DNA of 64,000 bases from positions 1 to 64,000 of the forward strand of contig CANMBF010000008.1 of assembly GCA_947496065.1 (NCBI GenBank). The letters run 5' to 3'. This stretch comes from Bacteroidota bacterium. Its GTDB lineage: Bacteria > Bacteroidota > Bacteroidia > NS11-12g > UBA955. The notes beneath the pieces are model-generated. The model was given only the letters and a program-made list of their open reading frames with translations. It was not told the origin of the DNA and ran no database searches. Below, piece by piece: positions 26,774-35,967 of this stretch. How positions within the stretch are numbered: position 1 is the stretch's first letter; every line of letters begins with the position of its first letter. Both the position numbers and the translations under genes were made by a program.

Positions 26774-28204
26774 ATGGTTAAAATAAAAGCTTTATCAAAA
26801 ACAACCGATAAGAACAATATTGTATTAATTATTGATTCGAAAGGATTTAAAAAATCAGATGCTTTAAGCACTGAGCAAAATACAGCGGTTAAAAACGCTA
26901 TCAAAGAAGAGAAGAAGTCAGTCTTTTTTAATGACGGTTCTCATCACACGCTTGTATTTTTTTCAGAAAGTAATATCACTTGGAAAGTAGCTGAATTATT
27001 AAGAAAGAGTGGTGCTAAAGTATGCGCCGTTCTAAATGAAAATAAAAAAAGTTCGGTTAATGTAATTGCGGATAATGCCAAGGCTTCATTAGCAATGGCA
27101 GAAGGCATAGCGCTGTCTAACTATCAGTTTTTGAAACATAAAGCTGATAAGAAAAAGCTTACCAATACATTGGTTGAAATCAATTTAGCGGGTCCGACAA
27201 TTTCAAAAAAAGAAATCTCTGATTTGAACATTATCATTCATGCAATGTACATCACCAGAGATTTGGTGAATGAACCATTTAGTCATTTGAATGCCGTGCA
27301 GCTTTCAGAAGAGTTCAAAAAAATAGGTAAAGATGCAGGCTTTACAGTAGATGTTTGGAATGAAGCTAAAATTGAAGCACAAAAAATGGGTGGACTATTA
27401 GCTGTTAACAGAGGAAGTAAGGTTCCCCCGACTTTCAATATCATGGAATATAAACCTAAAAATGCCATCAATAAAAAGCCTTATGTACTAGTTGGTAAAG
27501 GTGTTGTTTATGATACCGGTGGATTGAGTTTAAAACCTACACCAATGAGTATGGACTATATGAAATGTGATATGGCAGGTAGTGCCGTGGTTGCTGGAAC
27601 TTTATATGCAGTCGCAAAAGCAGAATTGCCAATCCATGTGATAGGACTTGTGCCTGCTACCGACAATTGGATTGGTGAAAATAGTTATGCGCCTGGCGAT
27701 GTAATTACCATGTACAGCGGAGCTACTGTTGAGGTGATGAATACAGACGCAGAGGGTAGAATTGTATTGGCAGATGCATTGCATTATGCTAAGAAATTAA
27801 ATCCTGAATTGGTTTGTGATTTCGCCACACTTACTGGCGCTGCTGTTAGAGCTATAGGGCCATATGCCTCAGCAGTTTTAGGCAATGCGAGTGATGATAT
27901 TAAACAAGATATTTTTGATAGCAGTTATGCTGTTTTCGAACGTTTAGTTGAATTCCCATTGTGGGATGAATATGCCGATGAATTAAAATCTGAAGTTGCC
28001 GATTTTACGAATTTAGGTAAAGGGGAAGGTGGCCAAATAAGTGCTGCTAAATTTTTAGAAAAATTTGTAGACTATCCATGGATGCACTTTGATATTGCAG
28101 GTCCTGCCTTTAACCACGCCCAAGATGCCTACAAACCTAAAGGTGGAACGGGTGTTGGCGTTCGGTTAATGTTCGACTTCTTAAGTAAAAAAGCGAGTAA
28201 ATAA
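26774..28204 (+). CDS. M17 leucyl aminopeptidase
   Basis: Cytosolic dimetal aminopeptidase of the M17 family. The catalytic C-terminal domain is complete: VLVGKGVVYDTGGLSLKP near 237-254 (first metal Lys and Asp), MDYMKCDMAGSA near 258-269, and NTDAEGRIVLADAL near 321-334, which holds the catalytic Arg and metal Asp/Glu. The N-terminal domain is divergent as usual. The start at 26774 is chosen because a -7 box lies between it and an upstream in-frame ATG. At 476 residues it is normal length, and pdxA follows 2 bases after its stop. Confidence 0.93.
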   Translation: MVKIKALSKTTDKNNIVLIIDSKGFKKSDALSTEQNTAVKNAIKEEKKSVFFNDGSHHTLVFFSESNITWKVAELLRKSGAKVCAVLNENKKSSVNVIADNAKASLAMAEGIALSNYQFLKHKADKKKLTNTLVEINLAGPTISKKEISDLNIIIHAMYITRDLVNEPFSHLNAVQLSEEFKKIGKDAGFTVDVWNEAKIEAQKMGGLLAVNRGSKVPPTFNIMEYKPKNAINKKPYVLVGKGVVYDTGGLSLKPTPMSMDYMKCDMAGSAVVAGTLYAVAKAELPIHVIGLVPATDNWIGENSYAPGDVITMYSGATVEVMNTDAEGRIVLADALHYAKKLNPELVCDFATLTGAAVRAIGPYASAVLGNASDDIKQDIFDSSYAVFERLVEFPLWDEYADELKSEVADFTNLGKGEGGQISAAKFLEKFVDYPWMHFDIAGPAFNHAQDAYKPKGGTGVGVRLMFDFLSKKASK

Positions 28205-28206
28205 AC

Positions 28207-29271
28207 ATGGCTAAACCTATTATTGGCATATCACAAGGCGACCCAAATGGTGTAGGACTTGAGGTTATTATTAAAATACTTCAACATGAAGTGATCTTAA
28301 ATTATTGTACACCTGTTATCTATGGTAATCCAAAATCATTTAGTTTTAATAAGAAAACAATGGGTTTAGAAAAGCCCAATTATGTTTTAATTCGTGATAT
28401 CAATGAGGTTAAACAAAACCAAATTAATCTTATTGTGACCAATAATGATGCGGTTGAAATACAATTTGGAAAACCGAGTGAAGCGGCAGGTAAAGAGGCC
28501 GTGATGGCCATTGATAGAATGCTGCAAGATGCCAAAAATGGAAAGTTAAATGCCATGGTAACTGCCCCAGTAGATAAATCAACTATAAAAACCAATGAAG
28601 GATTCACTGGCCATACAGGCTATATAACCAAAGCATTGGGCGCCAATGACTCACTAATGATTTTAGCCAATGAAGATTTAAGGGTTGGACTAGTTACAGA
28701 GCATATGGCAGTTAGCAAGGTGGCTTCAGCTATTACAAAAGATCGTATTGTTCGTAAACTGAAAATAGCAAGTGAATCTCTTAAAAAAGATTTTGGAATT
28801 GTTAAACCAAGAATAGCAGTACTAGGTTTGAATCCTCACAATGGCGATAATGGCGCCATGGGTTCTGAAGAAAAAGAAATTATTGTCCCTGCAATAGCGC
28901 AAGCGACACAGGAAGGTGTTTTTTGTTTTGGTCCTTACAGTGCTGATGGTTTTTTTGGTATGAAAAATTATACAAAATTCGATTTGGTTTTAGCCATGTA
29001 CCACGACCAAGGTTTGATCCCATTTAAATCAATTGCTTTTGACGATGGAATCAATTACACTGCTGGATTGCCAATTATAAGAACCAGCCCTGACCATGGA
29101 ACAGGATACGATATTGCCGGTAAAAATATTGCCTCTTCTGAAAGTTTTGGTAACGCTTTGTTTGCTGCTATAAAAATATACCATCAACAAATTGAGAGCG
29201 ATGATTTGAAGAAAAATCCATTGCCTTATAGTGAATTAAAACGTGAGCGTTTCAGATTAGAACAAGGCTAA
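28207..29271 (+). CDS. pdxA: 4-hydroxythreonine-4-phosphate dehydrogenase
   Basis: Oxidises 4-phosphohydroxy-L-threonine in vitamin B6 synthesis. The 354 residues open with ISQGDPNGVGLEV (8-20), typical of the family, and contain the metal and substrate sites in APVDKSTI near 119-126, the GHTGYI histidine near 136, and MYHDQGLIPFK near 262-272. RTSPDHGTGYDIAG near 290-303 is the other family signature. It follows the M17 gene by 2 bases and is probably in the same transcript. Confidence 0.94.
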   Translation: MAKPIIGISQGDPNGVGLEVIIKILQHEVILNYCTPVIYGNPKSFSFNKKTMGLEKPNYVLIRDINEVKQNQINLIVTNNDAVEIQFGKPSEAAGKEAVMAIDRMLQDAKNGKLNAMVTAPVDKSTIKTNEGFTGHTGYITKALGANDSLMILANEDLRVGLVTEHMAVSKVASAITKDRIVRKLKIASESLKKDFGIVKPRIAVLGLNPHNGDNGAMGSEEKEIIVPAIAQATQEGVFCFGPYSADGFFGMKNYTKFDLVLAMYHDQGLIPFKSIAFDDGINYTAGLPIIRTSPDHGTGYDIAGKNIASSESFGNALFAAIKIYHQQIESDDLKKNPLPYSELKRERFRLEQG

Positions 29272-29305
29272 TTTTAGTTTCATCAAATATAATTTAGGAA
29301 TTCAA

Positions 29306-30745
29306 ATGATACAGATACAAAACTATATCAATGGCGAATACACCAATGCTGTAAGCAATGCTTGGCTCGATAATTACAATCCTGCAACAGGCAAAGTGTA
29401 TAGTCAAATTGCAGATAGCGACGATAAAGATGTAGAAGCTGCATATCAAAGTGCAAATGCAGCTTATGATAAATGGAAAACTACATCTCATGAGGAACGC
29501 TTTGTAATACTAAATCGCATTGCCGAATTAATCGATAAAAATAACGGTGCCCTTGCTGAGGCCGAGAGCATCGACCAAGGCAAACCAAAATGGTTAGCCA
29601 AAAATGAAATTAAAAGAGCGGGGCAAAATTTTAGATTTTTTGCAACTGCTGCTATGCAGTTTTCAAATGAAAGTCACCACAACGAAGGCCATTCCATTAA
29701 CTATACCTTACGCCAATCCATTGGTGTGGTTGGTTGTATCAGTCCTTGGAATTTACCATTGTATTTATTCTCGTGGAAAATAGCACCAGCATTGGCAACA
29801 GGCAATTGTGTAATTGCTAAGCCAAGTGAAATTACACCTATGACGGCTTACTTACTTGGACAAATTTGTACTGAGGCTGGTTTACCTAAAGGTGTTTTAA
29901 ACATTATGCAAGGACTTGGACCAAAGGTTGGAAATGCCATAGTTTCACATCCTAAAATTAAAGCGATTTCTTTTACAGGTGGCACTGCTACAGGCAAACA
30001 CATAGCGACTATAGCCGCACCAATGTTTAAAAAATTGAGTTTAGAATTGGGTGGTAAAAATCCGAACATTGTGTTTGCTGACTGTGATTTAGAAAAGGCA
30101 GTTAAAATTTCTGTTGAATCATCTTTCTTAAACCAAGGTGAAATCTGTTTATGCACTTCAAGAATATTAGTTGAGAAGTCAATATACGAGAATTTCAAAA
30201 AAGCCTTTATCGAGGAAGTTAAAAAACTAAAAATGGGGAATCCCCTAAATGATGAACATAGATTAGGCCCCATTGTTAGTCAAATGCATTTTGAAAAAGT
30301 ATTATCTTATATTGAATTGGCTAAACAAGAAGGTGGTAATTTATTACTAGGTGGCGAATCTTATAAAGGAACACACGAAAATGAGCAAGGTTGGTTTATA
30401 CAACCCACCATTTTTGAAAATTTGCATTTCGATTGCAGAACCAATCAAGAAGAAATATTTGGCCCTGTCATAACCTTAACGCCATTTGAAAATGTAGATG
30501 AAGCACTGCAATTGGCCAATAGTACGCCTTATGGTTTAGCTTGTAGTATTTGGACCAACGATTTAACAAAAGCCCACAGAGTAGCAGAAAAAATTGAAAG
30601 TGGCATTGTTTGGATCAACTGTTGGCTGGTGCGCGATTTAAGAACCCCATTTGGCGGTGTTAAACAAAGTGGTGTTGGAAGAGAAGGTGGATGGGAAGCC
30701 ATGCGTTTCTTTACTGAAACGAAAAATGTTTGCATTAAACTTTAA
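29306..30745 (+). CDS. Aldehyde dehydrogenase (2-aminomuconate/2-hydroxymuconate semialdehyde type)
   Basis: NAD-dependent aldehyde dehydrogenase. The 479 residues carry the catalytic Glu in LELGGKNPNIV near 247-257 and the catalytic Cys in LNQGEICLCTSR near 274-285; SFTGGTATGK near 223-232 binds the cofactor. The NCWLVRDLRTPFGGVKQSG stretch near 436-454 is typical of the ALDH8/2-aminomuconic-semialdehyde branch, so a role in tryptophan (kynurenine) or aromatic breakdown is possible, but no other such gene is here. It lies 34 bases after pdxA and converges on gatB. Confidence 0.88.
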   Translation: MIQIQNYINGEYTNAVSNAWLDNYNPATGKVYSQIADSDDKDVEAAYQSANAAYDKWKTTSHEERFVILNRIAELIDKNNGALAEAESIDQGKPKWLAKNEIKRAGQNFRFFATAAMQFSNESHHNEGHSINYTLRQSIGVVGCISPWNLPLYLFSWKIAPALATGNCVIAKPSEITPMTAYLLGQICTEAGLPKGVLNIMQGLGPKVGNAIVSHPKIKAISFTGGTATGKHIATIAAPMFKKLSLELGGKNPNIVFADCDLEKAVKISVESSFLNQGEICLCTSRILVEKSIYENFKKAFIEEVKKLKMGNPLNDEHRLGPIVSQMHFEKVLSYIELAKQEGGNLLLGGESYKGTHENEQGWFIQPTIFENLHFDCRTNQEEIFGPVITLTPFENVDEALQLANSTPYGLACSIWTNDLTKAHRVAEKIESGIVWINCWLVRDLRTPFGGVKQSGVGREGGWEAMRFFTETKNVCIKL

Positions 30746-30767
30746 AACTAATTTTCGTTCAATTCGA

Positions 30768-32207
30768 TCAAGCTTCTAAAGCTTTAATCGTTTCAGAATT
30801 GACAACCTTAGGATCAGCTTTGCCTTTACTTGCTTTCATTACTTCGCCAACAAATAAACCCAACAAACCTTTTTTACCAGCTTTGTATTCTTCTACTTTT
30901 TCAGGGTATTTAGCCAATACTTCTTTAATTAAATCGGTAATAAAATCGCTGTCATTGGTTTGAATGACATTGAGTTCTTCTGCCAATTGCAAAGCCGATT
31001 TATCCATGTTATTAAGCATGGCTGGAAATACCAATTGCGAAGCACTGGTGTTGCTTAATTGTCCGTTGTCGATTAACTGAATCAATGCTGCAATGGCACT
31101 TGGCTTCAACTTGAAATCAATGATATCTGTAGCTGTTTCATTCAGGTGCGATTTGATGGTACCTAAGGTCCAATTGGCTGCAGCTTTGTAGTTTTTTGTA
31201 TGTTCAGTAAGACTGATATAAAATTCTGCCAAATATTTATCATCAGTAATGGTTAAGGCATCGTAATCTGACAAACCGAATTCATTCTTTAATTTTAAAT
31301 ACAATTCTTCTGGCAAAGCAGGCATTGCTTCTCTGATGCGATGAATATATTCATCGGAAACAATGAATGGTGGCAAATCGGGTTCAGGAAAATAGCGGTA
31401 ATCATTGGCTGCCTCTTTACTTCTCAAGCTAAAAGTATTTCCTTTTAATGCATTGAAGCCTCTGGTTTCTGAGAAGAACTCCTCTCCTTTTTCAGCCATT
31501 TCCGTTTGGCGGATAATTTCGCTCTCGATGGCACGTTTAACGTTGCTAATGGAATTCATATTTTTAATTTCCACTTTGGTGCCAAATTCTGCTGAACCAA
31601 TAGGACGAATAGAAATATTGGCATCGCAACGCAAAGAACCTTCTTCCATGTTGCCATCGCAAATGCCTAGGTATCTCACTAATTTTCTAATTTCACTAAC
31701 ATATTGAAAAGCTTCTTCACCACTGCGCAGTTCAGGTTCACTTACCAACTCTACCAATGGCACACCAGCGCGGTTATAATCTACCAGTGTATCTACTAAA
31801 TCCTGATCGTGCATACTTTTACCACTGTCTTCTTCCATGTGAATGCGGGTGATATTGATTTTCTTTTCTATTCCATCAGCGGTTTTTATTTTTACAAAAC
31901 CACCTCTGCAGATGGGTGTTTTGTCTTGTGTTATTTGATAGCCTTTGGGAAGATCGGCATAGAAATAATTTTTACGGTCGAATTGATTGAACTCAGTGAT
32001 ATTGCAATTAAGTGCAAGACCAAGCGTAATTGCTTTATCGATAACACTTGTATTGTGCTTTGGCAAGGTGCCCGGATGTGCAAGTGTAATAACACTTACA
32101 TGGGAATTAGGAGCACCACCATATTCGGCACTATCGCTACTATAGGCTTTGCTATTGGTTAAAAGTTGAATGTGAATCTCTAATCCTATAACGGCTTCGT
32201 ATGGCAT
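30768..32207 (-). CDS. gatB: Asp-tRNA(Asn)/Glu-tRNA(Gln) amidotransferase subunit B
   Basis: Subunit of GatCAB that activates Glu- or Asp-tRNA for amidation. The 479 residues begin with YEAVIGLEIHIQL (3-15), followed by RKNYFYADLPKGYQI near 85-99, a helical middle with KNMNSISNVKRAIE near 219-232 and a C-terminal YqeY-like tail domain (about 325-475). The ATG at 32207 is chosen; the longer TTG start at 32222 lies inside a TATTTTTG box (32227-32220). No gatA or gatC is in the window, which is common in this phylum. Confidence 0.95.
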   Translation of the reverse strand: MPYEAVIGLEIHIQLLTNSKAYSSDSAEYGGAPNSHVSVITLAHPGTLPKHNTSVIDKAITLGLALNCNITEFNQFDRKNYFYADLPKGYQITQDKTPICRGGFVKIKTADGIEKKINITRIHMEEDSGKSMHDQDLVDTLVDYNRAGVPLVELVSEPELRSGEEAFQYVSEIRKLVRYLGICDGNMEEGSLRCDANISIRPIGSAEFGTKVEIKNMNSISNVKRAIESEIIRQTEMAEKGEEFFSETRGFNALKGNTFSLRSKEAANDYRYFPEPDLPPFIVSDEYIHRIREAMPALPEELYLKLKNEFGLSDYDALTITDDKYLAEFYISLTEHTKNYKAAANWTLGTIKSHLNETATDIIDFKLKPSAIAALIQLIDNGQLSNTSASQLVFPAMLNNMDKSALQLAEELNVIQTNDSDFITDLIKEVLAKYPEKVEEYKAGKKGLLGLFVGEVMKASKGKADPKVVNSETIKALEA

Positions 32208-32219
32208 AATATTAAACAA

Positions 32220-32227
32220 CAAAAATA
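32220..32227 (-). promoter_or_regulatory. -7 box of gatB
   Basis: TATTTTTG on the minus strand fits TAnnTTTG and lies 12 bases before the gatB ATG. Confidence 0.5.
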
Positions 32228-32297
32228 AGACAATTTTAGAACTTAAGGGTATAAAAGCTGTCCACTTAATGTGCCATTTTCAATTGAAATAATTTAG

Positions 32298-32305
32298 TAT
32301 ATTTG
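32298..32305 (+). promoter_or_regulatory. -7 box of the metal-associated trio
   Basis: TATATTTG fits TAnnTTTG and ends 2 bases before ATG 32308, so the transcript would be close to leaderless. No -33 TTG at the expected distance. Confidence 0.45.
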
Positions 32306-32307
32306 CA

Positions 32308-32667
32308 ATGATGAAGTTTTTGGCAATATTCATGTTTTTAATTGTGACATCACTTTCTTTTGTGCCATGTTGCACGCCTATTGCTAAAGACGATTCTAAC
32401 AATACATCCGAAATCACCAAAGATTGTTGCGAGAAAGAAACCTGCAAAGATTCGAAAGCATCATCAAAACCTAGCAAAGATAAAAGCAATTGTAATTCTT
32501 GTTCACCGTTCTTCTCGTGTGGTTCATGTTCAGGTTTTACCGCAAAAATAGATTTTTTAAAAATAGCAGATTTTGCTTTTCCTGTTTCAATAAGTTACAA
32601 CAGCTTTGAATTACAAATACATTCTGATTTTTTAGAAACTAAGTGGCAGCCACCCAAGATAAGCTGA
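32308..32667 (+). CDS. Small exported Cys-rich protein (DUF6660-like)
   Basis: 119 residues with a signal peptide (hydrophobic 4-18) and eleven cysteines after it, grouped as PCC, DCCEKETC, NSC and SCGSC between about 20 and 75. The C-terminal part (DFLETKWQPPKIS) resembles the small DUF6660 proteins often found in front of metal-related TonB receptors. Its position before the HMA-like and TonB genes supports a role in binding or sensing a thiophilic metal such as copper, but this is inference. An alternative start at ATG 32311 is equally possible. Confidence 0.68.
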   Translation: MMKFLAIFMFLIVTSLSFVPCCTPIAKDDSNNTSEITKDCCEKETCKDSKASSKPSKDKSNCNSCSPFFSCGSCSGFTAKIDFLKIADFAFPVSISYNSFELQIHSDFLETKWQPPKIS

Positions 32668-32738
32668 TTAATATTCGACCGATTATTACTATACTATCAA
32701 TTCACTTATTTATTAATCACTTAATTTAATTAAAAAAA

Positions 32739-33089
32739 ATGAAAATCAATTTATTGAAAGCAAGTAAATACCTTGCTATATTAACCATTGCATTGTTTGC
32801 AAATTCAGCTAATGCCCAAACTACTGCTAAAGATACAAGTAAAGCAAAGACTGCTAGCATTACCTATTCTGTTTCGGATATGGATTGTAAAACAGATAGT
32901 AAAATGGTAGAAACTGCTCTCTACAGAAGAAAAGGGGTCAAAAGTGTAAAAACCATAGACGATGTAATCACCATTGTTTACGACCCTATCAAGGTTAAAC
33001 CAGAAGAATTAAAAACAATTATTGAAAACACTGGAACTTGTGAAGATCCAAATGCAAAAGTACATAAGGTAATCATTAAGACACCTTAA
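32739..33089 (+). CDS. Exported HMA-like metal-associated protein
   Basis: 116 residues: signal peptide (about 1-26, SANAQ cleavage) followed by a heavy-metal-associated (HMA) fold at about 40-110. The usual GMTCxxC loop reads SDMDCKTDS, so the second cysteine is replaced by Asp; a late Cys occurs in NTGTCEDP near 104. The rest of the fold is typical (VETALYRRKGVKSVK, ITIVYDPIKVKPEELK). It lies 19 bases before the TonB receptor gene, so it probably works in the periplasm in the same metal-handling unit. Confidence 0.8.
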   Translation: MKINLLKASKYLAILTIALFANSANAQTTAKDTSKAKTASITYSVSDMDCKTDSKMVETALYRRKGVKSVKTIDDVITIVYDPIKVKPEELKTIIENTGTCEDPNAKVHKVIIKTP

Positions 33090-33108
33090 CAATTTATAGT
33101 TTATTTTC

Positions 33109-35346
33109 ATGAAACGACTTATTGTCTTAACAATATGCTTGCTGTTCTCATGTGTTGTATTTTCTCAAACAATGCTGAGGGGAAAAGTATTCGATAAGCT
33201 TAAAAAGCCAATCGCAAATGCAAAGCTTTTGCTCATCAATAAAGGCTTAAGTACTATCAGTGATTCTCTCGGATTTTATTCAATTGCGATTGATAGCAGT
33301 CAATCCAACTTATTAATTGTATCTCAGAAAAATTATGTAACAGATACCTTCATAGTCAAAAATTCAACTACCTTAAACATCGAATTATACTTTATTTATG
33401 CAATAACAAAAGTGACCATAAAGGGCGATAATTCCCCTACCGCTTATATAGGATTACAAACCATAAAAACAGAAGTTATATCTTCGGGCGAGTTAAAGAA
33501 AGCAGCTTGTTGCGATTTGGCTGGCTGTTTTGAAACACAAGGCACTGTGCAACCGATGACCACAAATATCATTACCAATTCAAAGGAGTTAAGAATATTG
33601 GGTTTATCGGGCGTTTATAATCAGGTTTTGATAGATGGTATGCCTTTGATTCAAGGTCTTTCTTATACTTATGGTATTAGTAGTTTTCCAGGTACTTTAG
33701 TTGATAATATATTTGTTGCAAAGGGCAACACCTCAGTATTGCAAGGTTATGAAAGCATGGTTGGGCAAATTAATGTGATTAGCAAGCCCGCGGACAAAGG
33801 TGAAAAACTATTATTAAATGTATATGCCAATAGTTTTGGAGAAACCCAATACAACATTAACTATAGGTTTGGGAAAAGAAAATGGAGTAATCTTATTTCA
33901 GCGCACATGGTTCAGCCAGCGCAAAAATGGGATAGAAACAAAGACGGCTTTCTTGACTTACCAAAACTTCAACGCTATATGTTATTTGATAAATTAAAAT
34001 ATGGCGATGAAAATAAAAAAGGACTGAATAGCACCTTCGGTTTCAGATTGTTGGGAGAACAAAGAGTAGGTGGACAAAATAATTACAACGCACAAAACGA
34101 TTTAGGAAGTACATCTATTTATGGTCAAAAAATCAATTATCTACAATCAGAAATTTACAATAAAACGACCTATAGATTTAATTCTATAAAGAAAGTGACC
34201 TTGATTGCTTCAGGCTTTGCCCATGATCAAAATGCATGGTTTGGAACCGTTAAATATAAAGCCTTACAAAAAAATGCATATGCGAATTTGCAGTACGAGT
34301 TATCGTGGAATGGCACTCATGATTTTAAAACAGGCATGAGCTACCGGTATTTAAATTTAAATGAAGTAGTAGGTTTTTCTGATACTAATATCAAGCGAAC
34401 ATTTAATGGAAACTATCAAAAGTTGGAAATTGTTCCAGGTTTATTTGCAGAAAATACCTTTAAATGGAAGGGCGATATTATAACATTAATTACCGGCATT
34501 AGAGCCGATCACCACAATCAATTTGGATGGCAGATAACACCTCGAACCATGTTGAAGTATGATTTAACAGATAAGTCGACATTGAGAGGTTCAGCAGGTA
34601 CTGGTTGGCGTACAGTCAATTTATTTTCGGAGAACATTGGTTTATTGGTTAGTTCGCGCAATGTAATTTTCAAAGAACAATTAAGACCAGAAAAATCATT
34701 TAATTGGGGTGTGAATTTCTTACAAAAATTCAACAAGAAACATATAGACGGTTATTTGACCATGGATTTTTATCAAACCCGTTTTATGAACCAAGTTTTT
34801 CCAGATTATGACACCGACCCAACCAAGGCCATTGTGGCAAACTTTGGAGGCACTTCTATTTCAAACGGTTTTCAAACAGATATTACTGCAAAGTTTTATA
34901 AAACCATAGAAACTAAAATAGCTTATAATTTTTTAGATGTCTATCGAATAGAAAACAATACTAAATTTTTATTGCCTTTCAATTCAAAACACAAAGTATT
35001 ATTGGGATTATCCTATTTACCCAAAAGTAAGAAATGGCGAGTCGATTTTTTTGCTCACTGGTTTGGTAAACAGCGCTTGCCAAATACAGATAATAATCCT
35101 TTAGAATTCAGGCAAGCAAAGACGTCGCAACCCTATGCCCTCTTTAATATGCAGGTGACTAAAAGTTGGAAAAAATTAGACCTATATGCAGGTTGCGAAA
35201 ACTTGTTTAATTTTACCCAGTCGAATCCAATCGTTAGTTGGCAAAATCCATTCAGCGCCTATTTTGACACTTCATTTAATTGGGGACCTACAAGAGGACG
35301 AGAGTTTTATATAGGCATTAGGTATAAGCCAGGGAAGGAAAAATAG
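33109..35346 (+). CDS. TonB-dependent receptor, metal-locus type
   Basis: Outer-membrane TonB-dependent receptor of 745 residues. After a signal peptide (about 1-20) comes a carboxypeptidase-regulatory-like beta domain (22-100), a plug (about 125-225, with QVLIDGMPLIQGL and GYESMVGQINVIS) and a 22-strand-type barrel ending with REFYIGIRYKP. The stretch KKAACCDLAGCFETQ before the plug is typical of receptors found with HMA proteins and metal-resistance genes in Bacteroidota. With its two upstream neighbours it forms a three-gene unit; the ligand is probably a metal complex, inferred from context only. Confidence 0.88.
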   Translation: MKRLIVLTICLLFSCVVFSQTMLRGKVFDKLKKPIANAKLLLINKGLSTISDSLGFYSIAIDSSQSNLLIVSQKNYVTDTFIVKNSTTLNIELYFIYAITKVTIKGDNSPTAYIGLQTIKTEVISSGELKKAACCDLAGCFETQGTVQPMTTNIITNSKELRILGLSGVYNQVLIDGMPLIQGLSYTYGISSFPGTLVDNIFVAKGNTSVLQGYESMVGQINVISKPADKGEKLLLNVYANSFGETQYNINYRFGKRKWSNLISAHMVQPAQKWDRNKDGFLDLPKLQRYMLFDKLKYGDENKKGLNSTFGFRLLGEQRVGGQNNYNAQNDLGSTSIYGQKINYLQSEIYNKTTYRFNSIKKVTLIASGFAHDQNAWFGTVKYKALQKNAYANLQYELSWNGTHDFKTGMSYRYLNLNEVVGFSDTNIKRTFNGNYQKLEIVPGLFAENTFKWKGDIITLITGIRADHHNQFGWQITPRTMLKYDLTDKSTLRGSAGTGWRTVNLFSENIGLLVSSRNVIFKEQLRPEKSFNWGVNFLQKFNKKHIDGYLTMDFYQTRFMNQVFPDYDTDPTKAIVANFGGTSISNGFQTDITAKFYKTIETKIAYNFLDVYRIENNTKFLLPFNSKHKVLLGLSYLPKSKKWRVDFFAHWFGKQRLPNTDNNPLEFRQAKTSQPYALFNMQVTKSWKKLDLYAGCENLFNFTQSNPIVSWQNPFSAYFDTSFNWGPTRGREFYIGIRYKPGKEK

Positions 35347-35403
35347 TAGTAAGGAAATTAATTTAAAGCAAATTTGTAAACACAATTATATAGTTTTAAT
35401 TAA

Positions 35404-35411
35404 TAAATTTG
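35404..35411 (+). promoter_or_regulatory. -7 box of the LEA-like gene
   Basis: TAAATTTG fits TAnnTTTG and ends 10 bases before ATG 35422. No -33 TTG seen. Confidence 0.45.
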
Positions 35412-35421
35412 TATTTCTATT

Positions 35422-35898
35422 ATGGTTAAGAAACTCATTATTCTCGTTGTATTAATTCTGGCTGGTATTGCCGCTTGGTTGTATTTCAATCCTTTTAAAG
35501 AACCAACTTTTGTCGCCATCAAAACCATTGAAGTAGTTAAGATTGAAGGCAATATAGCCGATGTGAATGCCATTGCTGTTTTCAATAACCCCAATGCCAT
35601 TGAAGCGACTTTGCTCAATACCGAATTAAAAGTATTTTCTAATGATGCCTCTATTGGACACGTTTCTCAAACTGCCCTAACAACCATACAATCCAATGCT
35701 AATTTTGAAATCCCATTGCATTTCAAAATCGACTTGGTAAAAATGGGATACAGTCAAAGTTTGGGCGGATTAATTGAAAACGCTTTGAACAAACAAAAAG
35801 TATTTCCTGTAAAATTCGATGGCTATTGTAGAATAAAAACCTTTGGCACGGTTCATAAAATTCCGATTGAATTTGCCGATGAATTAAAATTCGAATAA
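35422..35898 (+). CDS. LEA14-like (WHy domain) membrane-anchored protein
   Basis: 158 residues with a single N-terminal membrane segment or signal (about 4-22) and one beta-sandwich domain (about 35-150). The pattern KIEGNIADVNAIAVFNNPNAIEATLLNTELKV matches the LEA type 2 / WHy fold. Function is not known for the bacterial members. It stands alone, with its own -7 box. Confidence 0.65.
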   Translation: MVKKLIILVVLILAGIAAWLYFNPFKEPTFVAIKTIEVVKIEGNIADVNAIAVFNNPNAIEATLLNTELKVFSNDASIGHVSQTALTTIQSNANFEIPLHFKIDLVKMGYSQSLGGLIENALNKQKVFPVKFDGYCRIKTFGTVHKIPIEFADELKFE

Positions 35899-35943
35899 AT
35901 TTTTCTCCTTTAAACCATTACTCTAAAAGTCGGTAGTTTTTTG

Positions 35944-35951
35944 TAAGTTTG
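35944..35951 (+). promoter_or_regulatory. -7 box of the M3 peptidase gene
   Basis: TAAGTTTG fits TAnnTTTG and lies 16 bases before ATG 35968. Confidence 0.45.
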
Positions 35952-35967
35952 AATACTTGTTATTCAA

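Noticed and set aside
31809-32162. Plus-strand frame of 117 codons opposite gatB
   Set aside because: Lies wholly within the conserved gatB coding sequence on the other strand, no promoter, no family likeness.
32360-32551. Second plus-strand frame inside the Cys-rich gene
   Set aside because: Low-complexity Lys/Ala/Val product with no signal peptide, whereas the other frame has a signal peptide, promoter box and family likeness.
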